A stretch of DNA of 64,000 nt. Origin: Allolobophora icterica. Lineage: Eukaryota; Annelida; Clitellata; Crassiclitellata; Lumbricidae. The DNA lies in contig OY744609.1 in the NCBI GenBank assembly GCA_963556255.1, positions 24,861,634 to 24,925,633 of the forward strand, in the 5' to 3' direction. The translations under genes were made by a program, and so were the position numbers. Numbering within the stretch: the first letter of the stretch is position 1; every line of letters begins with the position of its first letter. Shown one piece after another: positions 12,155 to 24,060 of the stretch. The notes beneath the pieces are model-generated. The model was given only the letters and a program-made list of their open reading frames with translations. It was not told the origin of the DNA and did no database searches.

Positions 12155-12993
12155 ATTCAATTCAATTCAATTCAATTCAATAACTTTATTGTATCAACTG
12201 ACAATCAGTAACAAACATATTTACAGGTAACAAGAAAAATTATTCAATTATTAGAGCATCCGTATACACTCCGAAGACTTTGTGCAAGACCAGAATAATC
12301 CTCAATTGCATACTCGGTACTAATAATCAGTTTAACATGATGAGGATAACAAATAGGATGCAGTATACATTTAAATTTCTATGACCGAGATTTTTTTTAT
12401 TTGCTAATTTTAGACAGAGCTACATTTGCCAGGAGAGACAAAGGGCGACCCCAAAGGGACCAAAGTCCCGCTAGACGGGGATACCCAAGCTATGACATGT
12501 ACAAGATATGTAGATGGTTCTTAAACAGAGATCTAAGCAAAAACAAGAAAATAAACTGAAAGTTTGTACATCTTTTATGTATTGACTGAAGTTGATTAGG
12601 ATAAAGATGCGCTAGTTACCCTTAACTATACTTAACTAGTCTTAACTATCGGGCGCTGGGTGGCCCCCCCCCCACCAGACCCAGATACATTTTTTACTGT
12701 AGGCCTACTAGATTAAGTCGCTGCACTAGAAGATGTTGCTAAGAGAAACTCCTTCAAAAGAATCCTAAACTGTCTCCTACTTTGTGCTGTCTTAATATGT
12801 AGTGGAATAGAATTCCAGATCTGCGGTCCCAGTGCTTTAATATTAAAAGCTCTAAGATTCGTGCGAACTTTTATGGGTCTATATAGTTGTGCTCCCCTTG
12901 TGAGATATGTGTGGGTCATCGATGCTTTAGCGAAGTAATTAGCATAAGACATAGGCAGCATAGCATGCTCGAAGCGATAGAATAGTTCTGCTA
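12155..12993 (-). mobile_element. LINE C: 5'-truncated non-LTR element
   Basis: Minus-strand fragment keeping only the last 80-90 codons of ORF2 (about 12993-12713) and a complete 3' UTR. The frame contains GPQIWNSIPLHIK, matching the [13 protein letters not shown] and GPLIWNALPL ends of the other two LINE ORF2s. The 3' UTR has AGCGGGACTTTGGTCCC on the minus strand and ends in AATAAAG plus a TTGAA tandem tail (12155-12180). Its 5' end abuts a TA microsatellite. Severe 5' truncation is the usual outcome of LINE insertion. Confidence 0.88.
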
Positions 12994-12995
12994 TT

Positions 12996-12997
<2 letters not shown>

Positions 12998-13082
<85 letters not shown>
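12998..13082. repeat. (TA)n microsatellite
   Basis: About 85 bases of almost pure TA dinucleotide repeat with a few interruptions, at the truncated 5' end of LINE C. Confidence 0.97.
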
Positions 13083-13840
13083 TTTATAGATGTAGGCCTA
13101 TATCTGGCTTTGTTCGGAGTATAGTTTTTATCTGAGCCATGCTATTTAAATTCACCGAAATTATACTTTTAAAATGTTAGTTTTTTGTAGCATATATGGT
13201 TTCATTCCTGAAATTAAAACGTTATAAGGCCTATTGGCATGTGAATGAATATCGATAATATATATGGATATTGAAAGTGATGGACATAGACATGGCTTCG
13301 ATATACGTATATATAGTTGATCTATATGATTACATATAGGCCGTATATATAAACAATCTAAAAAATGAGGAAGGCGAACCGCAATTGTAAAATTGATCTA
13401 TATATGCCCTATATGAAAATCTCGAGAATTACAAATCTTATAGATTGTGGTATAGGTTCTGACTTACGAAAATATATTAAAGCTGGCCTTCATTTTTTCA
13501 CTTGTTGCAGCTTGTTATGTATATATATATATATATGAACAATGTGTATACCTTGAGCGTAAACAGCGTTGTTTCGCAAAGACTTGTGAATAAAAAGTGT
13601 TATTCCAAAATGATTCGAAACTAAATCATATATCATGCATCTACAGCAGAGCCTGCATGGCATGCACATTTGGTTTCTTAATATTAAATCAGATAGAACT
13701 GGTTTTAAAAAGAATAGGCCTATCTGATATAGAAAATAAGACATTTGCGTCCACGAATTAAAGCTTTCCATCATATAAACTTACTTTGAATTATATAGGC
13801 GACTGATTTCATGCATATAGACCTATATACTTAGAGAATA

Positions 13841-14459
13841 TGTGATGCGTTTTGAGAAAAGGGACCATAAGTCTCAAATGGAGTTAAGCATTGATTCATA
13901 ATCCTGGGTAATGTCTGATTAAAATGCAGAAAAAATTAACTTGATATCTTCATCCAAAGTATTTTTTAAACTTATTGAGAACAGAACATGTGTCAATGAC
14001 AGTTTTCGGATATTTCAGTTTAAACTTTCACTGAAAAAATGCGAAATTTTCACAGAACTTTACCGCTGAATTCGTTACGAAATATAGTAACTATAAACAC
14101 AGCTCGTAATGCCATTTAATCACCGTATTATGTGTTTTATACATGCACTTTACTCTTGTGTAAAAATAGTTCTACATTTAAATTTTTTTATCTGCTTAAA
14201 ACTATTGTCAAAATTAGAAAGGATGACACGATACTTATAGTCCCTTTTAAGCCTCTCACAAAAGTCATCATTTGAAGACTAAAACTTGAAATTTTTTAAA
14301 ATTTTCTTTGATCAATGTTTACCAGCCATATCAATGTATCCGAAGTCACTAAGAACTAATTTTCACCCGAAGTGCATGACTTATACTTGCTTTAAAGCCA
14401 GTTTTCTCAGTAACTATATATGGAGAGACTTATGGTCCGTTTTCTCAAAACGCATCACA
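13841..14459. mobile_element. TIR element with TA target site (MITE-like)
   Basis: About 619 bases bounded by inverted repeats of about 35 bases starting TGTGATGCGTTTTGAGAAAA, with one mismatch between the two ends, flanked by TA on each side. It has no coding capacity. A TA target site with short TIRs suggests a Tc1/mariner-type or other TA-targeting non-autonomous element. The superfamily is inference. Confidence 0.75.
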
Positions 14460-14841
14460 TATAGGCCCCTATATATAGCTTAATTCATAAGCAGCTTTTG
14501 TATAATTTTTATTGTTAAGCCTTGTATACTATATATATTAGAATCGATTAGATTAGATTATAGGCCTAGACTACACATTCAGAATTGATCAGAAATCGTT
14601 TATACTCGGCAGGGAATGTGTATAGTCTATATAGGCTACTGGCATGCATGCGAGTAAATCAGAAATCGTTTACATGGCAGGGAATGTGTATTCTATATAC
14701 TGGCATGCAAGCGAGTAAGAGCTCGCACATCACGCATGCATTGTCGTTCGACCAATCGATTAAGTGAATGGCAATTCATACAGACAATTATGGCTCAAAA
14801 GCAAATATATACAGGTGCTATATGCATGGCATCGGTATACA

Positions 14842-15089
14842 CAAGGGCGTCTGGGGGGGAATGGGGCAATTTGCCCCCTGGATTTTGAAAATATTTTACA
14901 AAAATAACTTTTTATTTTTATGATTATTCTAACAGTCCCAACACGATTTTCAATGCTAAAAAACCACTTAATTATTTAGGTAAGTCAATGCAAAAAAGTC
15001 ATTCCCCCTACACAAATTTTGCCCTTCTATAAAATTGTGCCCCGCTAGAAATTTGTGCCCCCCTGGAAAAATTCCTGTGGACGCCCATG
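14842..15089. mobile_element. hAT-type MITE, GGGCGTC family
   Basis: 248-base element with ends CAAGGGCGTCTGG and GGACGCCCATG, containing the subterminal GCCCCCTGGATTTTG. The flanking 8-base direct repeat is GGTATACA/AGTATACA (7 of 8). It is the same family as the copy at 38438-38580. Confidence 0.75.
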
Positions 15090-15401
15090 AGTATACACAG
15101 AAAAATGCGAAGAAGAAAACGAAAAGTAGGAAAGAAGGAGCATGCAAAGACGAAGAAAACAATTGATGACGTACAGTGGTGGACTGGAGTGTCAAAGCGG
15201 CCCGGGAAAAAATCGAAAGCGGCCCTATCCGACATTTATTTTTCTTGGGGATTTGATTTCAGCCAAGGTAACAGGTAACTTTACAACGGGATAGTCATAA
15301 CACAACGATGAATCGCAACCTAATTTACACCAGACATAAAATATTAAGAATGCATTTAAAGTTATAAATCGAGTTATCATGACCCACCCAAATGATGGTT
15401 A

Positions 15402-15613
15402 TTGTATAAGCAACTTCTTTAAGCTGGATGCCATTTCAGACACATGATCTATAATTGTGTCATTACATAGTTCACTTAAAACATCGGCTTCTGCCTACAT
15501 GAGCAAAAATGCCTCAAGATATTTTGTTGAAGACAACGAGCTTAGCAAGCGATTTTTAATGTACTTCAGTTTTGAGAAAGATCTCTCACACGCTACTTGG
15601 GTAGAGGACAGAG
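15402..15613 (-). pseudogene. hAT transposase C-terminal dimerisation domain remnant
   Basis: On the minus strand one frame reads ACERSFSKLKYIKNRL, then a leucine-rich segment, one in-frame TAG, then AEADVLSELCNDTIIDHV and a terminal stop. The CERSFSKLK...IKN...R block is the signature of the hAT C-terminal dimerisation domain (hATC). The internal stop and the lack of a long frame upstream show the gene is dead. The full transposase would have lain towards 17 kb. Confidence 0.82.
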
Positions 15614-16605
15614 TCAGTAAGAGGCCATCCGTATACATAGTACGTACGCAAAAATCTGTGAAAATTAGACCCTTCCCCTCCCTGTACGCACACGTATTTT
15701 CCCACCCCCACCTGCTTACGTATACGCTTGACGCACCTCGCCCTTAAAGACCAACTGCAGAATGTGTCAGTACGACAGGTCCAGGCAACGGCTGTCTGCA
15801 CTTTAGGCCAGACTGAAGGACGAGTGATCCATGGACTCACTGCTGAGCTGTGTGATAGTTTAATAATAGAGTTCAGAGGTAAGGGCCGTAAGGTGGCATA
15901 CAAGTAACAATCTACTTCCCCTGCATGGTAGTATACCTGATAGCTGAAAAGACTGAACTCTGGCTCACTTGAAAGCCAATCAATTTGAAGGCCAATATAG
16001 ACAAATTATACGTTCCCTCGCCCCGTTTCCTATGCGTACGTACATTATTAGTAGACCCAAGCACATGCATTTGGGTTAACCCCCTCCACCCTCCATGCGT
16101 ACGTACTATATAGATGGCCCCTAAGAGTTTATATGCACGAAACAGGTGCCTGTAAGTCTGGCCAAAGAAACTGTATTTATGTAACACAGAAAAGCAGCAA
16201 ACAGGACTTTTTTGCAAGATTTGCATTTCGTAAGTTCGGCACTCTTATGCCCAACTTGGTCGTCCCAGAGTTCATGTGGAGAATCTTCATTTACGCTGTC
16301 CTCTCTGTATACCTAATCGTCGAACATTTAGTGACGGTCTCTTTGCCTTGAGTAACTTTAAATAAATCGACTAGATTTTGGGACTTAGCTCCATCTTTAG
16401 GCTAGCAAGAATTTTTAGTTTCTTATCTCTTACCTTTTCCGCACATCCTTACATTCACCTTTCAAATTTAGATCACTCATAATCGTAAATTTGTCATTGA
16501 TTTATTAACCAATAATAATGAAAGAATCTTTGTCAAAGACAAACTTATAGCGGAAGTTGAACCTCGTTTTAAGATTCAACTGTTAATTATATAAGTCTGC
16601 CTTCT

Positions 16606-16921
16606 CAGGCCCGCCGAGAGGGGACAGGGGGCAAATACCCAGGGGCCCGGAAAGTTTTAGGGACCCGGCTGCCCGGGCCCGCAATCAACTTATAAAAAAT
16701 ATATTATATATATACAAAGTTTGCGATTTATGCCTTTTTAAATATAATACTACTGAATAAAATCGTAGATGTATACATACAAACATAGTATTGTACGGTC
16801 GTATCCGCACTTTTTTATTTCAATTTTTTTCTTTCAATTTTCTCATAAGGCCTAAAGATAGTTTAGGGGCCCGTGACTGCTCTACCTCTGCATGGGCCCG
16901 GAATTTCTGTCGTCAGCCCTA
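16606..16921. mobile_element. hAT-type MITE nested in a hAT remnant
   Basis: 316 bases from CAGGCCCGCCGAG to CGTCAGCCCTA with GGGCCCGG-rich subterminal inverted segments. It is flanked by perfect 8-base direct repeats TGCCTTCT (16598-16605 and 16922-16929). No coding capacity. Confidence 0.85.
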
Positions 16922-17062
16922 TGCCTTCTAGCGAATAACAAATAACGCCGTCATAAATACCATAAAAATTATTATAAATAACATAGTCGATTTTTAGACA
17001 TTGAGTCTAAGAACTTAGAAGCGGCCCAAATGACACCGACCCCGGCGGCCCACCGGGATTTT

Positions 17063-17262
17063 NNNNNNNNNNNNNNNNNNNNNNNNNNNNNNNNNNNNNN
17101 NNNNNNNNNNNNNNNNNNNNNNNNNNNNNNNNNNNNNNNNNNNNNNNNNNNNNNNNNNNNNNNNNNNNNNNNNNNNNNNNNNNNNNNNNNNNNNNNNNNN
17201 NNNNNNNNNNNNNNNNNNNNNNNNNNNNNNNNNNNNNNNNNNNNNNNNNNNNNNNNNNNNNN
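17063..17262. other. Assembly gap
   Basis: Exactly 200 N. The round number suggests a gap of unknown true size. Frames that appear to read through it are artefacts. Confidence 0.99.
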
Positions 17263-17652
17263 TTTTTTCTGCTGCCGATGGGTTTTCCTGACCAACAAGA
17301 CTTGTACCGATAGATGGCGTGGAGCTAAAACAGTCAGCGAGTCACAGCGAGATTAAAATTCGGTAAAAATATCAAATTAAAGTCGTAACTATTAACTACT
17401 TCGTCGTCAGCAGCAAGGTTCGACACCTGGGAATTCTCGGGTGAAGTTTTTATGCTACAAAAGTTTGAAAATAAAGTGAACAGAGGAGTTTCATTTGTCT
17501 GAGTAACGCCCACCGGTCCAGTGTGTACATTAACACGTTCGTCGTATGTACACGCGATACGGCTATTTATAGGACTCTGTTGTTTCGCTCGGCAGCTATC
17601 AGCCTAGATACAAGTTACTTGGCTTCTATCTTACGATTTACTTCTTACTATT

Positions 17653-18441
17653 ATGGCGAAGAAGGGTCTGAAAGTCGATGAGCTCCACGAGGTTCTTCAG
17701 GATGCCAAGATCGTGGAACTACTGAAGAGTCAATTCAAGGAAATTCTGACTCCCACGGTTGAGGCCCTTTTCAAGGGCTTCGTGGCCGAATTCTCATCGA
17801 AGCTGGAGGACCTTGTGTCAAAGTCAGCGGCAGCCTTAATTCAAACTCACTGCGCCAGTCAGGCATCTCATCTAAAGAAACTGGAACTAGAAAACGAACA
17901 ACTCAAGGACAAACTGGACAATTTCGATAATCAGCTACGCCAAGATAACCTGATGATATACGGCCTGCCTGAAGCTGATGGGGGCACCACCGGATCATCT
18001 GCCTCTCAATTGCACTTCAAGACCGACTCGACATCCCAGGATCTATTGGCTGCGCAATCGGTGGTCACACTGTGTAACACCCACCTGGGTGTACAGATTC
18101 AGACTTCCGACATTGCCTATGCATATCGGGTTTCCAGTAAAACCAGCGTCAACTGCCGTCCAGTCGTGGTACGATTTCTTAATCGTCACACAAGAAATGC
18201 AATATTCTCTGCTCGCAAGGTACTAAAGAACGTGCCCGCTGTCAACAGAGTTTTCATTAACGAGCACTTAACTCACCAGAACTCACTCATATTCGCCAAA
18301 GCCAGGCAACTAGTCAAATCTAAGACTCTCTTTTCCGCGTGGACCAGAGGCGGCGTGACTTTCATTCGCCTTCTGGAGGATGCTAACATCAAGCCGCTGA
18401 GAGTTACATCCTTGGAAAACCTTCAGAAAATCTCCCAGTAA
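17653..18441 (+). CDS. LINE B ORF1: coiled-coil nucleic-acid-binding protein
   Basis: 262 codons, ATG to TAA, no interruption. N-terminal charged region with a Leu-rich coiled coil (about residues 10-100, including LKKLELENEQLKDKLDN). A globular part follows with LMIYGLPEAD, YAYRVSSK, VVVRFLNRHTRN and INEHLTHQN, collinear with the ORF1 at 8111-8902. By family resemblance this is the RNA-binding ORF1 protein of an L1-like two-ORF LINE. It lies 1.28 kb upstream of ORF2. Confidence 0.87.
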   Translation: MAKKGLKVDELHEVLQDAKIVELLKSQFKEILTPTVEALFKGFVAEFSSKLEDLVSKSAAALIQTHCASQASHLKKLELENEQLKDKLDNFDNQLRQDNLMIYGLPEADGGTTGSSASQLHFKTDSTSQDLLAAQSVVTLCNTHLGVQIQTSDIAYAYRVSSKTSVNCRPVVVRFLNRHTRNAIFSARKVLKNVPAVNRVFINEHLTHQNSLIFAKARQLVKSKTLFSAWTRGGVTFIRLLEDANIKPLRVTSLENLQKISQ

Positions 18442-19722
18442 TTCGCCACACGGAGATTTCTCAACATGATGCTAACAAGACATCCCGGCTCTACTGGACC
18501 TGTAGTTAAGTCCTTCTGTTCAGTTATTATTAAATAAGTCAAAATTATAAACTTGTACATAAATCAAAATTAGCCTGAGTTAGGCTGTTCTTGAGTCTAT
18601 TAAGCCTGAGTCTATTATCTTCGTATAAGCCATAATTAGCCCGAGTTAGGCTATTTTTGGGTCTATTAAGAGATGTGTACCACTAAATTAATGTAATCTG
18701 ACACTCCTATTCAACGACCATCATCTTATCTTTATAATATTACATTGCATTGTCAATCTTTATAGGAATCAGTACTTACGGTTGAGCTTGATGCAATGCC
18801 TTCTCTCGCGACTAATAGATTTTCGTGAACCGGAACATTAAGTGCTTTAACCGTTTTATTAAGTCTTGTGTTGGACTGCTATACATGTCTCCTTTCATTA
18901 TTAAGTGTTCATGTGCATCGATCTTCTTGCTTGTTAGTTGATCTGGCACTGGCATCTTATGAGGATCGATTTGATCCTCATGGGATGTTTGATCACCGTT
19001 GCCCAATTTCACTCTACATTACTCCTCTGTAGATTTTATCGCTAAATAGCTGAATTAAGCTAGGGCTGCCTGCTTTACGATAGTCGTTAGATGGTGATGA
19101 CATTGCTACTAAACGATAAACACTTCTGTTGTATTGCGTTGCATTGTCAATTTTCATGGATCTAGAATTGTCGGTTTAAGCTTGACCGCTGTGTCTTCTC
19201 TCATTATTGTAAGTCTTCGTTAACCGAAACATTAAGTGCTTGAACGGTTTATTTCATGATTCCAGTTGGATTGCTATGTCCCCCTTCCTTATTAATTTAT
19301 CATGTGCACCGATTTATGTGTCTGTTACTCGATCTGGTACTGACGTTTTATGAGGATCGAATTGATTATAGTTTGCACAGTGTTACTCTACATAACTCCT
19401 CCACAGATCTTACTGTTAAGTAATTGAATCAAGCTTACGGCTAGTATAGTATAGAGCTTGCTTTTTTTCTTTACACTGTTATTTCTACTTGAGTGTTTCC
19501 TAGTTTTGAGCTATTATTTGAATGGGGTCATATACCACGGAAAGGCACCCTGGTATATAAATATAGTGAATATCCTGTTAGTTAAGATAAATATAAATAT
19601 AACTATGGTTTTTTTATCTGACGGTAATAAGTACATTGTTGTCCTTATGTGATGACGATGAAGCTGTTGGCTGGCTGTGTTGTTAACCGCTGCCACTTGG
19701 GCTACGGGGTGATCTGCAACGT
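18442..19722 (+). repeat. LINE B inter-ORF spacer with imperfect tandem duplication
   Basis: No coding frame. Two imperfect copies of a segment of about 320-340 bases lie at about 18728-19065 and 19128-19445. Shared words in order include GCATTGTCAAT, CATTAAGTGCTT, TTATGAGGATCGA and ACTCTACAT. An upstream smaller repeat of TTAGCC(T/C)GAGTTAGGCT occurs twice (18571 and 18637). Whether the duplication has a role in ORF2 expression is unknown. Confidence 0.65.
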
Positions 19723-22700
19723 ATGGCTGATGGTAGAACTCTTGTCTGCTCCTTTTGTCTGAATCCTGTTCAAACTGTTGCATCAACCAACCCATGTAGA
19801 ACCGGGGGGGCTGAGTTCTGTATGGGGTGCGGGGAGGGATGTCATCCCAGTTGTTATAGGGAGCAATATAAATCCAGTCCTGATAATCGATGGCTGTGCG
19901 GTAACTGTTTAGCTAACATCTTTCCCTTTGGATCTGTGATCAGTGATAAAGAATTTCTAGACATAAATAGCCCTGACCCACAAGTACCTAAATGTATTAC
20001 CGAACTAAATGCAGGTTCTAGGCTGGAGATAGCCTCGGAAATTGACGACCATCCCCTATTAAATAATAGCGATATTGACCCCGACCCTAATTTGTATGCG
20101 GGCCTTTCGTGGGATAGTCCATACTCCACACCTGAATCCATCGCTCAGAAACTCAACACAGATAATCACTTTAACATAATGCACGTAAATTGCAGAAGCC
20201 TATTGAACAAGATAGAGGAAATAGAAGAATTATTGTCACAGTTGCCAATCTCAGTACTTGCTCTTACCGAAACTTGGCTCGAGCCCCACGTAGTGGATAC
20301 CATAGTAATACCTGGCTACTACTTTGTCCACAACTCAAGATCTTCTGGTAGAGGTGGTGGAGTGGGTTTTCTAATAAAAGAGGGTATCACCTTCCATATT
20401 TTAGATAAGCTAATTCCTGATACCCCCTTAGAACTTTTGAGGGTTTATTCATAAAAATTATAACAACGAAGGGGTCCAGTATCTTGGGAACTATTTATAG
20501 ACCGCCCGGTACTAACCTGGAAGAGTTCTGCTCCGAAATTGACTCAGTATTAGCAACATTTTCCACAAAGAATAGCAATTTATTTTTACTAGGTGATTTT
20601 AACATTGATTTATTGCGAGCAGAGAACCACCACGGTACTAGTACGTTCCTTGATGGCTTGGCTTCTTACAATCTTCTTCCCTCTATTACAAGGCCCACTA
20701 GAATCACAACCCACTCCTCGACATTAATAGATAACATCTTTAGCAATGTCTGGGCAAGAATTGCTCTATCTTCTATTATTGTATCTGACATTTCCGACCA
20801 TTTACATGTTCTCGCTAGCTTTGAGTTGGATTCTCCTAATCCCAAATACTTTGAAAATAATGAGCGCCGACTAATTAACGAGGAGCAAAAACAGATCTTC
20901 CTAAGCAGGTTAAGTGAAATTGATTGGTCCCCTATTTATGATGCATGTAACAGTAATAATGCCAACTTAGCTTATGATCTTTTTTTAGATAAATTTAAAA
21001 CTATCTACGATATTGCATTTCCCCGTTTAGAATCCAAAAAAAATAAAGAGCATAAGATAAAACACCCCTGGATGACTCTAGGGTTACTTAAATCTAGGAA
21101 AAAGAAGGCCCTCCTCTATCTGAAATTCATAAAAAATCCTACTCCATTTAACAAAAAGAAATTCACTACCTTTAGGAACATTTTTAAAACTGTCAGAAAT
21201 AATGCTGAAAAAAGCTATTATTCGGCCGAATTTGCTAAGCATAGTGGCAATCTAAAGAAAACCTGGAGCCTCATTCGTACTGTAATAAAATTAGGCGATC
21301 GGGATCCTCCAATACAATCACTTAAGGTTGGAAATACTGAAAGCAAAGATCCCCTAATTATGGCTACTGCTTTAAACACCTATTTTACCAATATAGCCCA
21401 GACTTTAGCCGACCACATTCCAGCATCTCACACCTCGTTCCATCAATTACTCAATTCCCCCATGCCTTGCTCCTTTGGACTAATTCCCACCTCCCCAGAG
21501 GAACTACTGCAACTAAGCCCCTCGATTCGCGCTACCCATAGCAAAGGAACGGACGACATTGATCCTACACTAGCTGTCAGTAGTCTGCCCCTAATTGCCA
21601 TCCCCCTAGCAGAGCTCATAAACTGCTCCCTAAACACAGGCGTTGTTCCTCAGGCAATAAAAATTGCAAAAGTTATCCCGATATTCAAAAAAGGGAATAG
21701 AGAGGAGGTCTCAAACTATAGGCCCATATCTATTCTCCCATATTTCGCAAAGTTCTATGAGAAAATAATGTCCAATAGACTTACCAACTATATACAAAAA
21801 TCGCACATTGTTTTTCATTCCCGGCATGGCTTCCAGGCGGGCCAGTCTCCTTCCCTGGCTCTCATTAACATGTATGACAAAATTTCCAGCACCTTCGATA
21901 ATAATGAGTACTCCATAGGAATATTTTTAGATCTGGCCAAAGCGTTCGACACGGTAAACCACGATATTCTCCTTCATAAATTATCCAATTACGGAATAAG
22001 AGGTACACAGTTAGCTTGGTTTGCGAGCTACCTGAGTAACCGACTTCAATATGTTTTTTGTAATGGTGCCCGATCTGAAGAATTAACTGTTAAATTTGGA
22101 GTTCCCCAGGGTTCTAATTTGGGACCACTACTCTTCTTACTCTACATAAATGACTTACCAAATGCCTCATCTGTATTATCCTTTATTTTATTTGCCGATG
22201 ACACTAATATATTTCACTCTGACAAATCTTACACTAATCTAGTACTTACTATGAACAGCGAGCTTAAGCGAGTAACTGAATGGTTGCTATCGAACAAACT
22301 ATCCCTAAACTTAGACAAGACTTCCTTTATACTGTTTAAGTCACATAGAAAGGTGGGGCCACCCGATGACTCGCTTGGACTCCTAATAAATAATACTCCA
22401 ATTACTCTAGTTAACTGTACTAAGTTCCTAGGGGTCATGGTTGACCAACATCTGACCTGGGATCAGCATATTAAATGCATCTCCACTAAAATTGCTAAGA
22501 ATCTAGGGGTAATTCATCGTGCCTCAAACAAACTTCCCCCCTCCATTCGTATTCAATTATATTATACTCTAATATACCCCTATCTATCTTATTGTAGTGT
22601 AGTATGGGCTTCAACTTACAACACCAGACTCCAAAAATTGGTGATCTTGCAGAAAAGAGCAGTGCGTTATATTAGTAATTCCCCTTGGAGCTCTCACACC

Positions 22701-23048
22701 AATCCCATCTTCTCCAGGTATAGGATGCTAAAAATTGACCAAATAAGGAACTTTCAGATCGGTGTGTTTATGTATAAATTTACACGAGATCTTTTACCTG
22801 CTAAATTTAAAACTCTATACCGTATGGGCTCTGACATCCACTCCCACTTCACAAGGAGTGCTAACAAATATAGGCCCTCGTTTGCTCACTCCAATCCACG
22901 TCGATTCTCCATCAACGTCACAGGACCGCTGATATGGAATGCTCTCCCTCTCTCGCTACAGCAGATGGGATCACTTACAGGATTCAAAAGACAGCTTCGC
23001 CAATACCTCATTGAGAATGACCTCGCCATTTGCCTCACCCGCCGTTGA
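19723..23048 (+). pseudogene. LINE B ORF2: PHD-like finger, APE endonuclease, RT; one frameshift
   Basis: Starts with a Cys/His cluster in PHD-finger order (CSFC, later CMGC, CHPSC and CGNC; residues about 10-65). The APE endonuclease follows ([30 protein letters not shown]), then RT ([34 protein letters not shown]) and a C-terminal part. The frame stops at 20454 and resumes at 20484. Comparison with LINE A shows a single-base shift around 20434-20440 (GAACTTTTGAGG), after which the other frame continues smoothly into the YRPPG motif. The rest is open for 854 codons, so the lesion is either a young mutation or a sequence error in a T run. Confidence 0.88.
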
Positions 23049-23574
23049 CCGTGCCTCAATGCCTCCTAGTTAAGAATTGCAGTTATTAATTTTTTTATTC
23101 CGCCCCCTTGATGAGCGGAGTCCCTAAGTTTCTTTTGTTTTTTTCTTTTCTACTAGTTAAGCTTAAGCAATGCGTTATGAGATCATTTACTCTGCCCCCT
23201 TGTTGAGCGGAGTCTCTTAGTTTTTTCCTCCACTGCCCAATTGGCGGCAATCCTTAGTTCCATTTACCCAGATTCTTGTTTAGAAATACTAATTGGAAGC
23301 TTAAGCCTCAAGTTGGTTCTCGCCATGTCAATACAAGTAGTAAGTAGGTGTCCCTACTAGCGGGAGTCATCCCTTCAGGGCCTACCTTTGCGACCATCTT
23401 GAATTGTTTTCAGTGTGTACTGCTGCTTGTTATATGTTTTGGTTTCAATAAAGAAAATGTTATGTTATGTTATGTTATGTTACCCATCTGTAGATATTTG
23501 TCGTATGACGCAAGCAGGCTTGATAAATTTTTTAATTCTTGAGTTTTGTTAAGACTAGTGACTATCTATCTTAT

Positions 23575-24060
23575 TGACAGCCGAGTCTTGGTCTTGGTCT
23601 TGCGAGACCAAGACCAATACTTTGAACCTCAAGACCAAGATCAAGACTTTTAAAAACGAACTCGAGTGCACTCGAGACCAAGACCTTGGTCTCGAAGACA
23701 ACAAGACTGAGAGAAGCAGGAAAAGGAGTACGAGCAGAAGTAAGAGGAGGAAGAAGAAAACGAGTAGGAAGAGGAGGAAGAAAAGGAACAGGAAGAGGGG
23801 GAGGAAGAGGAGAAGGAGAAGGAAAAGGACGAGGAGCAGGAATAAGAGGAGGAAGAGAAGGAAGAGGACGAGGAGGAAGAGGACGAGGAGGAGCAGGAGG
23901 AAGAGGAGGAAGAAGAGGAGAATAAGGAAAAAGGGGAAGAGAAAAGGAGGAGGAGAGGAGGAGGAGGTAGAGGAGGAATAAGAGAAGGAAGAAGAGGAAG
24001 AGGAAAAGAGGAAGGACGAGGAAGAAGAAAAGGATGAAGAGGAGGGTGAAGAGGAGGATG
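23575..24060. repeat. Palindromic CTTGGTCTT repeat followed by a long purine tract
   Basis: 23580-23700 contains multiple CTTGGTCTTG / CAAGACCAAG words in both orientations that can fold back. 23700-24055 is almost pure purine (GAGGA/AGAAGG) on the plus strand. Such polypurine mirror-like tracts can adopt triplex structures. The long frames on both strands here are low-complexity artefacts. Confidence 0.85.

Larger units (their letters stand above)
15174..17062 (-). mobile_element. Degenerate hAT transposon, right end lost in the gap
   Basis: Left end CAGTGGTGGACTGG at 15174, followed by a GCGGCCC-rich subterminal region. A similar GCGGCCC region in inverted orientation (about 17020-17062) runs into the N gap, so the other end is not seen. 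Between them the minus strand carries a transposase remnant (15402-15613), a possible second piece near 16210-16400, and a nested MITE (16606-16921). The grouping into one element is inference. Confidence 0.55.
17400..23482 (+). mobile_element. LINE B: full-length CR1/Jockey-type non-LTR retrotransposon
   Basis: Plus-strand relative of LINE A with ORF1 (17653-18441), spacer, ORF2 (19723-23048, one frameshift) and a 3' UTR. The 3' end has AGCGGGAGTCATCCC, GGTTTCAATAAAGA and a terminal ATGTT tandem tail (about 23457-23482). The 5' boundary is a guess: the sequence between the N gap and ORF1 has no landmark. Layout and spacing match LINE A, but the proteins have diverged, so it is a different subfamily. 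Confidence 0.85.

Noticed and set aside
16972..17356. Open frames spanning the N run
   Set aside because: Frames through unknown bases; the gap is probably of arbitrary size.
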